64,000 nucleotides of DNA from Lycorma delicatula (taxonomy: Eukaryota; Arthropoda; Insecta; Hemiptera; Fulgoridae). Position numbers and translations under genes: made by a program. The stretch covers positions 85,576,515 to 85,640,514 of the forward strand of contig NC_134456.1 of assembly GCF_047948215.1 (NCBI RefSeq). Direction: 5' to 3'. Positions 38,901-53,900 of the stretch are shown piece after piece; position 1 is the stretch's first letter, and each line of letters starts with the position of its first letter. Under the pieces are notes generated by a model. That model was not told the DNA's origin. It searched no databases and was given only the letters and a program-made list of their open reading frames with translations.

Positions 38901-41900
38901 GATGGGAATGAAAGTAAGATTAAAAAGAATTAAACTGCAATGAAGGTGAAGAAATGGAATATAGAAAGCTAGAGGACATAGGGAGATTAAAAGTGTGTAA
39001 AATGCAAGTACTTAAGGTAAAAGGGAAAATGAACCAGCAAAGAAAATGTGGTCAAGTATAAAATCATCTATGAGGGAAGCTGCAGAGAAAAGAAATGGCT
39101 TCAGTGAAGGCACCTAGGCAAAGAAACCTTAGATAACACAAGAAATGACAAAAAATGGAAGATAGAAGAAAATATATAACTAAAGAAAGAGAATACAACG
39201 GAGCGATTTATCAAATATTGAATAATAAATTAAAGAGAGAAAAAGATAAAGCTAGGGAAAGGTGGCAAAAAGAAGAATGTAAAGATACAGAAGATTTAGA
39301 AAAAAAAAAGTACGACATGTTGTTTAAGAAGGTAAAAACACCACATGGGATAGAAGAAATCCTTATAAAATGAAAGAAATTGAGAAGATGGTAAAACTGT
39401 TTATAAAGAAAATGTGATAAAGCAAGGATGGGAAGAGTATACAGAGGACCTATATGTAGGGAAAAGGAAACATGAAACACAGGAAGCTGCAGTGGAAGAA
39501 GAAATTATGGAAGAGGAGAAAGGCCCACCAATTTTGAGATAAAAAATTATTAAAGTCATGAAGAAAACAGGAAAGAAACAGAACTAGATGAACTTCTAAA
39601 AGAACTCTTTAAATGTGAGAAGATGAAGGAATAAATTAATTATTCTGGATAATTGGATTTAACTGGATTATGAATCAAAATATGTGAATAACAGAACGAT
39701 CAGCATAATATCACATGCTGCAAAAATAATTCTGAGAGTTACGAATAGAAGGTTGATTACAAAAATGGAAGAGAATTCTGGGGAAGAACAGTTTGGATTC
39801 AGAAAAAAAAAGGAACAAGAGAAGTGTAGGATTGATTAGAATGATTGGAGAAATATTTTGAAAAAGAAAGAGGACTGAGCTTGTGTTTTATAGACATGGA
39901 AAAGGCATTTGGCAGAGTGCAGTGGAATATTTACTTGAGTTTCTGAAAGAAAAGAAATTTGATTTGAATGATAGGAGATTGAATTGTATATGAAGCCAAA
40001 AGCAGATGTGAAAATAAATGAGAATCTCACAAATTGGATAGAATTAGACCAAGGAGTAAGACAAGTCTGCTTTTTATCCACTACACTGTTCACACTTTAT
40101 GTTAGGAAAATGTTGAATGAAATATTGGATGGCTAAAAAGAAATATGCATAGTTGGAAGAAACATAATTGTATCAGATTTGCTGATGATCTGTTGATTGT
40201 AACTAAAGACCCTTGGATAGTACAAGGAATGATAAAAGCACTTTCAGTGCTTTTATCATTTTAAGGAATATGGGGTGAAAATAAATGTGAGGGAAACAAG
40301 TTATGAAGGCAAATGAGAGGAAAGATTATGGATGCTATAACAGAAGAATGAAAAATTGAATAAGTAAAAAGATACAGATATCTCAGGGCAATACCAACTG
40401 AATTCTGGAGGAGTAAGAAGAGATTAAGATGAGAATTGCGAGGAAAAGGAATGTTTTTTAGAAAGAAAAACTTACTCTGCATCAACATGGATCTGAACCT
40501 GAAGAAGAAATTGGTAAAATCCTATGTTTAATGTATACTTTTGTAGTGAAACTACCAATACTGGGGGAATAAAAAGATAAAACCGACACTAGGGAAAGAG
40601 GAAAAAGATAATATCGAGGCTTTTGAGTTGTGGGTCTGGAAGATAAAATTGGTGGGCAGAGTAAGTAACTTAGAAGTATTAAGAAGAATAAATGAAGGTA
40701 GAACAATACTGGAAACTATCAGAAGGAGGAAAGGAAGCTGGATTAGCCATATAATTAGGGGAAAAATTACGGAAAATACAATTCTTGAAAGCTCCATTGA
40801 AGGTGAAAAAATACGGGAAGGAAGAGGCTGAAGTTAATAAATGGCAAAAATAGTAGTAAAGGTTACAATGAGATAAAAAGAAAATCGTAGGACAGAAGCA
40901 CATGGCCACAACAGTGGTGCCAGGTTCCTGCTAATAGGCAGAATACCACATCATCATGTGTTATTTTGTCTAATGTGGTATGATGATGGTTAATAATGGG
41001 CTGAACATGAAAGTTAATGATTAAGGATTAAATCTGTCTTGCAGTATCTTTCTTTGTGTCAAACAACTGAATGCAATTATTTACCCATAATACAAATACA
41101 AATAACCTTTTTAATATTATATTTTCATTACCACACTTTACGATAGTGGAATTATATAATCATATTTGATGATGTGAAATTTTTCCCAAAAAATGTTGTT
41201 TGACAAAAAGAAAGATTGGAATGGATTTAATTCTGGTACATATAAAAAAAATTGAATTATTTTTAAAATAACTTGGACTTATTAAAAATTCACCTGTCTA
41301 CTTATAATTTACTTGATTCCATAACCCAATAATTATAGTCAACTAACAGGAGACAAAGTTACTTCTGAAAATTGCATAGCCATTTGCAAGGCTAGGTATA
41401 GTTTTTAGTTAGTTATTAAGGAAAGTGAGGAGTAATTTACTGATGCCTTTTCACTGAGCTGAATATAATGATATACTACATATCAGGATCCTCCAAATCC
41501 AGTGAGTTGCAGGAAACAAGTTTCAAAAATGAATTCAGTTTTATAAATAAAACCTTCACGCTATTCATTGAGAGACTGGCTGAAGTCAGTCTGAACTATA
41601 TGAATATAATCAAAGAGAAAAAATGAAAAAAAAAACGCTGACTATTGCCACTTTAGGCTCATATGCCTTAAGTTTGTTGCAATCATAAATAAGGTGGGAC
41701 AGATAGTCTAAAATAAAAATGTTAATGTGGCCCTTTCTGCAGGGAATTGCTAAAATGTTAAACAGTTTCCCATTTGCTCAGTAGGGGAATTAATTTGCTT
41801 AAAAATTAATAATTTTCTTTCAACAATTGTTATTGTTTTCATGTCCAGATATTTTATCAAATTAATTAGGAAAGATTAATTTTTGTAATAAATTCAAAAT

Positions 41901-44900
41901 GTTTAGGGGTTACATACATAAAACTCAAAGGATAAATTCTGTATAATTACACTGATATACAAAAAAAAAATTTTAATGTTTCTCTACGTGTGATACCATT
42001 TCCTGAATTGCTTTTTTGCATAAATTACATATCTGTAAATAAAATTTTTCTATCACCCTTAGGTTTAAATAAATTACACTTAAAAAAAAAATAAGGGAAA
42101 ATATAGTTAAAATCTGTAAAATTTATAATTTTGCATGGCCATACCTGTGTTAGAATGATTTTGCTGATGTTTTTCTTTTACAAATAGTCTCAGGCACATC
42201 CTGAATTAATGTTCAATAGTAATCAGCTAGCATGTTAGTATTTCATTTCCCTTTATAGCGTTTTTTCATCACCGAAATGTCTTGGTGGAAATGTTCACTG
42301 TGTTCATCACTTACATCTCCGAGGTTGTCAGGGGAAAAAATCCCTTAGCTCTGTACGAAGTAAGAAGTTGATTAACAATATTGTGGTAATTGTTGGATTT
42401 TTGTTTGCCAAGAAAATGTTTGCAAACATTTTTAAATGAAGCCCAAGCTGTACTTTCTACATTATTTAACATCGAGTTAAATACATCATCTTTGACCAAC
42501 TCTCTTATTTGAGGACCAACAATAATTCCTTCTTTAATTTTTCCTTCACTTACATTCGTAAATTTCTGTATGATGTATAAAAATCCAGGACTATCCTTCT
42601 TCATTGCTTTTACAAAATTTTTCATTAGACCTAGCTTGATATGGAAACAGGGTAAAAATATTTTTTTTTTTTGAGTTAAACTAAGGGCTCATGAATAATA
42701 TTTTTCCCATTTGGAGTTAAGTTGTCTCGTTTATTTCACTCTTTGGTAACATAATGTTTATCCCTAGCTAGGCTGTCTCATTCGTAAAGAAAACACATGT
42801 ACTTAGTGTAGCCTAACTGCATACCTAACAAAATAACTATAACTTTCAAATCACCACATATGTTCCAGCTATGTTTTTTATAATTTATTTTTTCAAGAAC
42901 ATCTTTCATCACATCGTATGTGTCTTTCAAATCAATACCGTAAGCAATTGGTATCAAAGGATATTTGTAACCATTGAGGAGCCCACTTCTTATCCTGATC
43001 ACCAATTTTACACTGAAATTACAAATTATATGCTTTTTTAATTAAAGGTGTAATGTTTTTTCTGTTTGATTTTACAGTAAACTCTCCACATGCATAACAA
43101 AAGGCATCCACATCATTTACACAATTTTTAGGTATTATGACACTGCACTGTTAGCAAACTTAAGACAGCAATAAGACTGATCAAAATTAATTCATTTCTA
43201 AATCCAGTGCTTAATACAAACAACATAGCTTTGTTTACAGCTACATGTTTTAACCGACACAGACATGATTAATGTTGTCCATGAAGGCTCATTCTTCAGT
43301 ATTAGATATGATGTCATAATATATGACTATGATATTATTTAATTCTTTGCGCCTAGTATTGTTTATTTATAGCTTACAAATTATGTTAAAAAAGTTAAAT
43401 CAATAAAAAATGAGCTAACAAAATACAATATAGGAGCTTAAAATGCTAACTATATGTTGAAAAATGAAAAAAAATCCGTTAATTAGAATTTAAAACTTTT
43501 TCAAAAACGGTGGGTGATAGAAAGATTGTGACTTCATATTCATTTTCAGCATCAAAAACAAATTAAAATTATGTATCACATGTTAGGAAAAAAAATTATG
43601 TTTATCAGTGTTATCCTTGACACTTCACATTGAAAAAATAGAAATTTTCCATATTATCTTAATGAAACAGGAAACTGAAATGAATATTTATTCTTAAAAA
43701 CAATATGTTTATAATATTACCATTATTTTCAATTTTTTTCTATCTAAAATAAAAAATTTACCTAGTTTATCACTGAGATAAAATTTATCTGCCCATATGG
43801 AAATTTTATAAAAATTAACTAATTGTTATAAAACAACTATTGGTAAATTTAATAAACCTACTTCTTGAAACAGACATTCTGAACAAATATCAAGGTTCAA
43901 ATCACATAATCCTTTTGAAAATTTAATTTAGACTTCTTTCCTAACCAGAAACTGATAATTATTGATGTTGAAATGCTTGTGGAAGTAGTAGTTTTCTAAA
44001 TTTAAAATGTAACTTCTTATACATAATAAAGAATTAAATACCGAAAGAACTGAGTTAAAACAATATATATTAGTCAAATGATACTAATTTAAAAAATAAA
44101 AATAAAAGAATTACCTCTCCAATTAGAATCCATGGAAGTAATCGAATACACATGTGTGTCATAAATGCTGATATTACTAAAAATATAACAGGTACCCAAG
44201 AATGTGCATCATCATTAGTTTGAGGTGATAACCACTGTGCATAAACAGCAACTACTGTAAAACATATTCCACATCCAGTCATTGATATAAGTGCTAATGG
44301 TCGTTTGCCTGTCCAGTGTACTAGAACTACACACATTAAAGCACCAAGAAGTTGTACCAATCCCAGTAATAATGTTGCAACATATTTATCTATAGGAGTT
44401 CCTAATTCTGCAAATATGCTTACCTATAGAAAAAAATCATACAATTTAGAATTTGTTTTATCAATCTCTCTACATACTACCGACGGAAAATATTCTTGTA
44501 TAATTAAGAATTTTTAAAGAAAATTACTGATTTTTAATGATTTGAATGTAAAAGTAATTGGAAAATTACATATTCAATTATTTAAAATTAATCATTAAAA
44601 ATATGCCAATTAAATAACATTCAGATAATAATTTTTCATTATTATTTCTTGTATATCTAGACATTATTATCTTGTATATCAACCACATAAATATCAGTAT
44701 TAAGAAATTTTATGTTTTTATCTTCTTGAAGATAACTTATTATTAGTGTCTGATATTTGGTTATTGAAAAGTATTATAGAATTTCTAAAACATAAAATTT
44801 AAATTTATATATATATATATATATATATAGAGCAATATAATACGTACAGCAAATGTTTGTAATGTAGTCATGCCACAAAAATGACCAACAAAAAATGCCA

Positions 44901-47900
44901 TAGATACTAAGATGTACGGATGAATAAATGAACGTTTTGTAAATGCTTCCCATGATGGTGCTTCTTTTTGCTCTTGAGAAATGCTTGATTGTATTGCTTT
45001 CACTAAATGTGATAATTCGGCTTGAACTTGTGATGATTTAACCCATCCTCTTAACCACTGCAATGATTTTTCTGCATCCTCAATCCTTCCTTTCACTGAA
45101 AATAATAAATTATTATTTTCTAAAATTAATACTACTGTAACATACAAACATTAAAAATAAAAACTGTATACAAATAACCAAATTTCGTTCACTAAACAAA
45201 GTTTGTAGATTGTTTGTTAACACACACAAAGTAGTTGTATATTTTTTATTCATATTCATTTCTTTTAATTAAAGAAGAAATCTTTGCTTTTTCTATTGAA
45301 ATACTTAATAATAACGCAAATTAAAAATGTATATTTGAAAAAAAATTTAGACTGTAAAAGTAATCAAAACATTTTAAAAGTAAAATCAATAAAAACATTT
45401 TATTAATTTAAATTTTGTATTGACAAAAAAAAAAACAAATTGTAAAATAAAATATTTGAAGAAAAACTTTCTTTAAAATGTTTACAGTTGTCTTTGTGAC
45501 TATTCCCATTGAGTGGTGGTGGTATTTTATGACGTAGGCTGATGTTACTATTGTTATTTTTTTTTTGGGATGTTAAGGATGTGGTCAAAAATGATTTGAA
45601 TTGTGTCTGTTCATTTGTTTAATATATTATTGTTGTGTGTTAATATATTATATATTTTATAATGTTCAAGTGTATTAAGATGTGGGCCTTTTTGTGCTTC
45701 TGTACAAATAAACATAAACTTGTGAGTGTTTTTTGATTTGTGATTTGTGTCTATGAGATGATTAGGAAATGATACCCTATGCTGCTGTGAAGGACTTTTA
45801 TGTATTCATTTTACATTTGTTTCTTTGACAGTGTATCACATGTGAAATCTGAACACTTTAGTTTACAATTTTGCATTGGCATTGAATTTGTTTTTATCAT
45901 CTGTGTATGACTGTTTTGTTTTATTTGTTATTCTGAAGGACACATTTGTAGCCAAAAAAATTAAAAATTTGAGCGATATTTTTTCTGAATTTTTTTTTGC
46001 AGAAATTTGTCAGAGTGCCCTATTACGTTCATTTAGGTAAAATGTAGGTGTTCTGTTGTGTTGAGTTCTTTTGAATGGCCTTCAGATGACATGAGTGGGT
46101 TGAGTGGTTTGTGGGGTCACCATTTCTAAAAGTAGATATTTTATGTGTAATTGGGCTGTTTAAAGTTTCACATCTAAACAAATTTGGACAATAATACGAG
46201 GGTTAATTTTCTTTTCAAGGTCTAATCGGTCACGAAATTAAAACCACAGTGAAAATAAAAAGTTTTTATTTGTAACAAGTACTTACATAGTTATGCTGTT
46301 CCTCTACACAGTCGCCACACCGATTTAAACATTTTTCGTAGCGTGGTACCAACTTTCCAATACCCTCGTCATAGAATGGAGCCGCCTGTGTTTTCAGCCA
46401 TGTTTCTATGCTGGTCTGTACCTCGATGTCTGTGCCAAAATGTTGTCCTCCTAGCCAGCTTTTTTTATGTGTGCAAAGAAGTGAAAATCAGATGGAGCCA
46501 AGTCCGGGCTGCATGGTGGGTGATCAAACACTTCCCAGTGAAATCGCTGCAAAAGCTTCTTTGTTACAACTGCAGTGTGCGGCCGAGCATTGTCATGGAG
46601 AAAGAAAATACCTGATGACAACATTCCTCTCCGCTTATTCTGAATTGCCCTTCGGAGACGTTGAATGAGTCATCACGCAGTATGAGGCTGTAGTGATGGT
46701 CGTGCCACGTTCCATGAATTCCACCAAGAGAACTTCATTCCGGTCCCAGAACACAGTAGCCATACACTTTCTCTTGGAGAAGGTTCGCTTGAACTTCTTT
46801 GGTTTACTGGGAGAATGAGAATGCATCCACTGTTTGGATTGTTCGTTTCTTTCTTCAGTTTTGAAATGGACCCGTGTCTCGTCCCCTGTGACAATTTTGT
46901 TCAAAAAATCTTCTCCTTCATTGTGGTAACGCTGGAGAAACGTTAGGGAGGCGTCCATTCTCATTGTTTTGTGATGGTCGGATAGCATCTTGGGAACTCA
47001 TTTCGCACACAGTTTGCGGTACTGAAGTCTCTCACTTACAATGTTGTAGAGTGCTGACCTTGAAATTTCAGGAAACGAATCACTCAATACAGAAATTGAA
47101 AACCGACGATTTTCTCGAATCGCCTCATCCACTCGCTCAACGAGATTATCGGTTGACACTCGCTTCCTTCCCTGACCGCCTGCATCATGAACATCTGTAC
47201 GTCTTGCTTTAAAGTTTCTGCACCATTGTTGCACTTTGCTGTCACTCATTGAAGTTTCACTGTACACATTACTTATTCGTCGGTGAATTTCAGCTGCATT
47301 ACACCACTAAGCCTGAAGTAATCGAATTACCGCACGCGCTTCACACTTGGCGGGAGATGCTATTGTTGTAGACATGTTTACGTGCTAGCTGCGTGTTCAG
47401 AACTAAACAAAGTGGCGCGGCGTGATTGAAGGCCATACTAGAGACCTTGCACAACACATATGCGTAAAGGTTCATCCGATTTTTGCCCGGGTTTTTATTT
47501 CGCGAACGATCGGACCTTGAAAAAAATAGTCTCGTATTACTGTTATGTATTTATATATCCTATATATTGTTTATTATATTTCTTAAGAGATATATGAGTT
47601 AAATATACAAAAACATACAACTATATGCATTAAATGGACAATCCAATTCACACATGCTTTTTGACCTCACCTCAGCATACATATGTGTAATGTAAAAAAA
47701 AAACAATTACAGAAATTGAAACTTTAAATTAGTATCATTACTGACTGTCATATGTTGCAAATTTCTGTAAAAAAGGCATGGTTATGTTGTGAAGTATATT
47801 TGTTTTGAAAGACTACCAAACTGTAGTTCTCATACTGTTAGCTTAAACCTGCTGCAAACCAACTAAATAAACTTATTATAAAAAAAAAGTATGCAAGACA

Positions 47901-50900
47901 TTTAAATAATTTAAATTTGGTATATAATACTTAATTTTTTAATAATAAACTATAATTAAAATTTAATAAAAAAGTTGATTTTAACATTGATGTTTAAGAT
48001 ACTAAACTTACATCAAAGAATTTCTTGCAATTTCTGAGTGTGCATAGTTAGAATTAAGTGAAATTCATTAACTATACATAATATTATAATTAATTATTTG
48101 TATCTTGGTTAAGTAACATTAAATGCAGCTCCAGGTTCATCTGATCATAAAGCTTCTTTTTATTTTATTGGGTAATTTTGGTGACCCAAAAATTATATTA
48201 CAAGTTATTTCAAATCCGTAAAAAGTTTTTTAACAATAAAATATTAATAAATTAAAAAAAAAAAAATATTATTCATACTTCCAGACGAATGGCAATTTGT
48301 GAGGCTACTTAAGAACTAATAAAAATGTTATAGAGGCATGATAAGGGATTAAGTCAAAGTTAGGCTTTAGTAAATAAGAAGAAACTTTTAAAGATTGTAA
48401 ATTGAAATGTAATAATATTTTAAATGATTGTTTATAGATTTAATGACTTAAATGATTATTTGGGGCTACTTTTTCATTTGATAAAGTAATTCATTACATA
48501 CAATTCAGTGTTAATAATTCATAAATTTCTTTTCATTTTTCTTAGATCATGTAATTCTCTATCGCTGATAAATATTATTTCTGTAAGGTAGGAAGTAGTT
48601 GCTGTTAGTTGAGTTAAAGGTAGGTTTACTGTACATTCAGGATTAGCCTACAGTCCTGGGTTTTTAGTGCTGTCTGGGATTGCAAAAATGTCCGAGGTTT
48701 GAGAATTTTATTACTGGCAAGGATTTTTTTTAATTTTAGACCTATATGTTTGACATCGCATTTTTAAATATTCTCTTATGGCTGTGCATCTCTCAGTCAA
48801 CCTTGGAGTAAGGGCTGATGTTGATTCTGACGGAGGTGTGGCTATCGGTCTCGCCACAACTTTTTACTTATTCATTTGGCAACACAACATGAGCAATGTG
48901 TTTATGTTGTTTTCGTGTGTGAAGTAACTCGTCTACACATTTTTGATCATTTTAGCTTTATTCATTTTTTGTCTCATGGTTTAGCAATGGGCAAAAGAAA
49001 ATGTGTGTTTAATGTTAACCTGCAACAGGAATACAAATTTTTGAAATTGTGTAATGACAGTATCAGTGAACAAGTTTATTGCACAATAAGTACTGGAAAA
49101 TTTCCAAAGGAAGGGATGATATTGAAGACCACATGAAAACAGCTAAACATAGGAGTGCTATTAATGTTACTGCTTCAGCAAACATAAGAGATTTTTTTAA
49201 AGCCAAAGATAGGAATAACAATAACTGATCTGGAATGTGCTGATAAAGAAGGTATATTTTCATACCACACTGCTAGACATCAGTGTGGTCTAGCAGACCA
49301 CACTCAGTTTCAAAACATCAGACTGCACATCTAAACTGATTAAAAAGTAACATGACCCAAAATTTTCATCTGCTAGAACCAAAACCGAGGCAATTATTGT
49401 TAGTGTTATTTTGCCACTTATATTTGATAATGTGTTGTGTTCTTTGAAAAACATTAATTATGCAACAGTAACGACAGACAGCTCAAATAGAAGTGAAGTA
49501 AAACTTGTTCTAATTGTGTAAGATATTTCAGTCTGGAGGAGAGAATCCGTTAAACTTATGTGTCAGGTGAAACTGCTCAAATTTTGACTCAGTATCTTTT
49601 GCAGTGTGTGAAAAAATATGAACTTGAAGAAAAATTGGTTTGTTATACTGCTGATAACAGTAATTTTGGTGGTGTGAAGAGAAAGGGAAATGAAAGTGTG
49701 TTCAGAAAAGTTCAAAATGATTTAGATAGACCTATTTTAGGAATTTGTTGTTCAGGCCACATTGTACAATTCAGTACAAACAGCATTTGATTCTCTAACC
49801 TTGGACATAGAAGTTATTGTTATAAAAATTTATAAATATTTTCATATATACACAGTAAGAGTAATGAAACTTTGAGTTCTGTGAATTTGTGGAAACGGAT
49901 TACAAAAATGTATTATCTCATAGCAGCACAAGGTTCCTCAGTTTGTTAACTCTAATAGAAATAATTCTTTCCAATTTTTGATGGCCTAAAATCATACATC
50001 TTGTGACAAATGCCCAAAATTATTATTTAATTTCTTTGAAAATCTAGAAAGTGAACTGTTTGTGAAATTTTTATATTGTGCTCTACAGTTATTTAATAAT
50101 GTAGTTCTGAAATTGGAAGCTAATTCTATCACAGCAGCAGTAGCATTTCAGACATATTCTGAGTTAATTTGTCAACTTCTGGAAAGAAAAACCCACAAAC
50201 TTTTATCATTTTCTGTCAAAGAATTGCTATGCACTCTTTGATGAAAAGAAAATAATGATGTTCAGGAACAAAAATTCTTCTCAACTGTAAACAATTTTTA
50301 TAATTCTAGTATCCAATACTTAGAATTGTGGAAAACCAGTTTTGATAAAGTTAGTAAGTTTCAGTAGATAAATTAATGAACTGAAGTTGCCTGGTCTGAT
50401 TTAGAAGAGAGTGCAGAAGTTGTTAATGAAATTATAAAAGATTCCATAAATATTGATGACCTATTTGATGAATGTACATTGTTGAACCAGGTAATTCAAA
50501 ACTAAAGGGTAAGTTGTGGTTCATGTTCTGAAAAAGTACCAGATACTATTGAAGAGAAGTGGAAAGCAATTTTTAAGGTGTTTCAAAAGACTGATATTTC
50601 ATGTTGCAATATTTCTAAAATGTTTGAGTTTGTGATGTCTTTACCTGGAACATCTGCTCCAGTTGAGAGGTTTTTCAATTACGGGGATCATTTGTTCTGC
50701 AGAAAGGGGTAGGTAGACTTTCTACCCCTTTCTGTATCTACTGTTAAACATCTGCTAAATGTTAAAATTAATTCAGAACTTTCTTGTTAATTTTATGATG
50801 TAATTAAAACAAACAAACTATTTCTGAAAAAAGTCATGTCTAGTGAAAAATGCAACTGAATAAATAAAGTATAATGTTCCAGTAAACTGTTAAGACTTTT

Positions 50901-53900
50901 AAGAAATTTCAAAAATATGTCCTGGGTTGGACCCAAAAAAATATGGTTAGCCTAGTTAAAGCTGTTGACATCTTTCTAAAAATTATTTAATAATCCCTCT
51001 GAAAACGTATTTTCTCTTCCAAATTAGTTTACTCACAAATTAAACCCTCTTTAAAAGAGGATCTAAATAATACACAAATAATTATAGACTGGTTGCTTTA
51101 TTAGTGGTGTATAAGTTGTTTGAAAAGATTGTTTACATTTACCCTTTAAGATGAATAATGTGTTTTTCCTACTTTAATGTTTTTATAAAAATCAGTATTC
51201 TAAACTGGATATTTCTAATTTAATAAAAAAAGTGTTGGATGCTCTTGATAAGTTGCAGCATTATTGGTATTTTCTATGATCTTAACAAAAGATTAGGTCG
51301 TTCATCATGACATATATTAAAGATAAACTAAATTATAATGGATATATTGTGTTAGGGATGATTTCATTCTTACCTAATGAGTAGAAAAAAAAGAGAAGTT
51401 TAAAGATTTCTAATAATTTTTTTTATCATGGCAAAAATAAAAATTTCATGTCTCATAATTCATCTACTTAAGTAAATGACTTAGTCTTTTATGCATAAGT
51501 AAATGACTTGCCCAGAAAAACAAAAAGGAATTTAATTTTATCTGTGATGATACTATTGCAATTGACAATTATAAGGATTTAACGGTTTGACTGATAAAAG
51601 TTAGATGCATTTGAGACTTATGGAAAATATATTTTTTTATTAGTAGTAGAGTCTTTTATTAATTACAAAAAAACTAAAATTTTACATTTTAGAAAAAAAA
51701 CATTCTAATAACCGTTCTAACCATTCTTAGTTTCCTAAGTATAGTGTTACATTCCCGTTGATGTGCTAAATTTTTCAATTTGAATAAAAACTATAATTCA
51801 AAAAGGTTACGCTTTACCTTACCAAAGAGGTAAGCTCTCTGGTTATGTTTCAGTAAAACTTATTTTCAAATATTTTTGGTATTGTAAATTTTAAAATAAG
51901 ACTGCTAGTTTATTATCCATATTCTTTAATTAATAATATCATAGAGTATTATTTTATAGGGTACTATGCCTAGTTTTGAAACAATTTTTAAATTTAAAAA
52001 AAAAAAATTGTACACTTGCTGACTGTAGTCACTAGTCCTGAATTATATTTTTATTATAGAGTTTTGTGTTTATTATTTTAATTTCTATGATTTGTTTGTA
52101 AAGACCCAGTCACAAGATAGGAAAGACCCAAGATATGTTGACAAATGCCCAATTTGTTGTGGCAAATGCCAAAAATTATTATTTGATTCAAATAATAATT
52201 TCATATTTCCACATTTCAAAGGCCTCCAATCTTCTCTCCTCTCCTTTAGTCCTTTAGCCTCCTAATAGTCCATGTCTCTGCCCTATAAAGGCTTCTTGTC
52301 TTAAAGTAACCTTTAAAATGATGTATAACACATACCATTGTTACCATTTAAAATATGTGACTTACAACTCAGTCGCTGTCTCAATTATCTTTGCTGAAAA
52401 TTATGAAGGTTATGGTTACTTGGTACTCGGTGTTGGTAAAATAAATAATAAGGGTGTAGGAATTATTTGTACTTGTGTATAGTTACACTATGTTGGACTC
52501 AAGACCCTTCAAGTATAATAGCTTCAGTAAGAAACCAAAAGCAGCTTGTGGAGTAACATTTTCAAAAACAAGATTTTAAATTTGATGCAGCCACTGTAGT
52601 TCTATCAAAATAAATAAATCTTTATTCTGAATAAATCCTTTATTCTGATTGGTATAAAAATACATTATGTGATCACATCAGGAATGAGTAGATGTGCTAC
52701 TCCTGGAAAATAAAAGGAACTACCCCTTATTTGGATTGAATTAAAAATATTGAACAATTTTTTCAATATTTTTACGGTTATAAAAGTAGGACAGAAAAGT
52801 CAGAACTGTAAGAATTTATAAAAATTTTAAAAAGTTTGTAAAATACCTAACATCTATTGCAAGATGCACAGACATTATCTGGTACTCCTTATAATTTTGT
52901 CTAATTAAATACATCAGAATATGAAATAGATAATTATACACAGCAAGTCAAAAGTATGGAAACCATTCAACAACTTTAAAACTGTTCCAGATCGAATATT
53001 ATAACTTTCAGGATAAGTATTGGTCAACTATTACCTTCTGACAAGAAACAGAATTTTAACCCCTTCTCGGGAAGTGGCCCAGGGGTTGAAAATCAAATAT
53101 TTTAAATGGTAACACCCTTTGTGTGATAGATCATTTTAAAGGTCTCTTTAAGACAAGAAAAATTATATAAATAAAATAATTGTACGATGACTGCAACCAA
53201 AATGGAATAAATCTTGAATTTTGAACATTAATAAAATTAGTAAGTTCAAATAACAAAATTAAATTAAATTAAAAATTAACCTAATTTAACAAAAATTTAT
53301 TTTAAAAGTTAAATTTAAATAAATAAAAAAAACTTATTTTTTAACACAAAAAATTGTTTTTGTTCCAATTTAATGAGTAAATAAATAAAAATATTGTCAC
53401 CTAATCATGCTGATCAGCTGATCATAGGTGGTCTCTACCACTGCTGCAAAAATGAAGCTTACTTCATTGTTGTGTAATATTCCATTTAGTGTTTCATTAC
53501 TACACTGTTAGTTTCTTTCAGTTGGCTAATCAGCATTTGTAAGCCACTTTCGTTATTTTCATCTTTTTTACCTTTTTTTGTAATTATTTATACTGAATTA
53601 ATTTTTTCTGTGCTACCTGCTAACATTGCTATCAGCATGTCACTAAGTGAACAGTAGAGGGTCACACTTTTAATGATGAGGGGCTTTGGGAATAAGAGTT
53701 AGATCATATAATGAAGTTCATGAATTGCAAAATGCAACATTTAATAATCATAAAAGGTACAGTGTCAAAAACCATCAAACAATTTGAAGAAACAGGGAGA
53801 GAATCTGTGTATCATGAGGCACATATATTATATCCAGTTAAAATAAATGTGTGATGAGGTAATGTTTGTGGATGATTGATAGGACCTATATTTAGGGATG

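Larger units (their letters stand above)
37950..40980 (+). mobile_element. LINE, nearly full length, degenerate, with SINE insertions
   Basis: A GC-richer 5' region (TCCTCGCGGGAAGGAAGGAG) is followed by apurinic-endonuclease-type text, NLKREIKINEIDIVGISKVR W (38700-38760), where the usual catalytic glutamate of the SE-x-R-W motif reads lysine. At about 39155 comes RYKK/E-rich pre-RT sequence (EKDKARERWQKEECKDTEDL). RT motifs follow: EEQFGFRKKKGTRE, LCFIDMEKAFGRVQWN, LDQGVRQVCFLSTTLFTLYV, FADDLLIVTKD (40180-40215). The C-terminal domain ELWVWKIKLVGRVSNLEVLR RIN ends near 40830. Stops and frameshifts are frequent. Confidence 0.75.

Noticed and set aside
39211..40909. Several minus-strand frames rich in Phe, Leu and Ser
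   Set aside because: They are antisense shadows of the plus-strand LINE reading frame.
46343..46668. Plus-strand frames of 86-90 codons
   Set aside because: They are antisense to the mariner transposase, whose catalytic motifs are on the minus strand.
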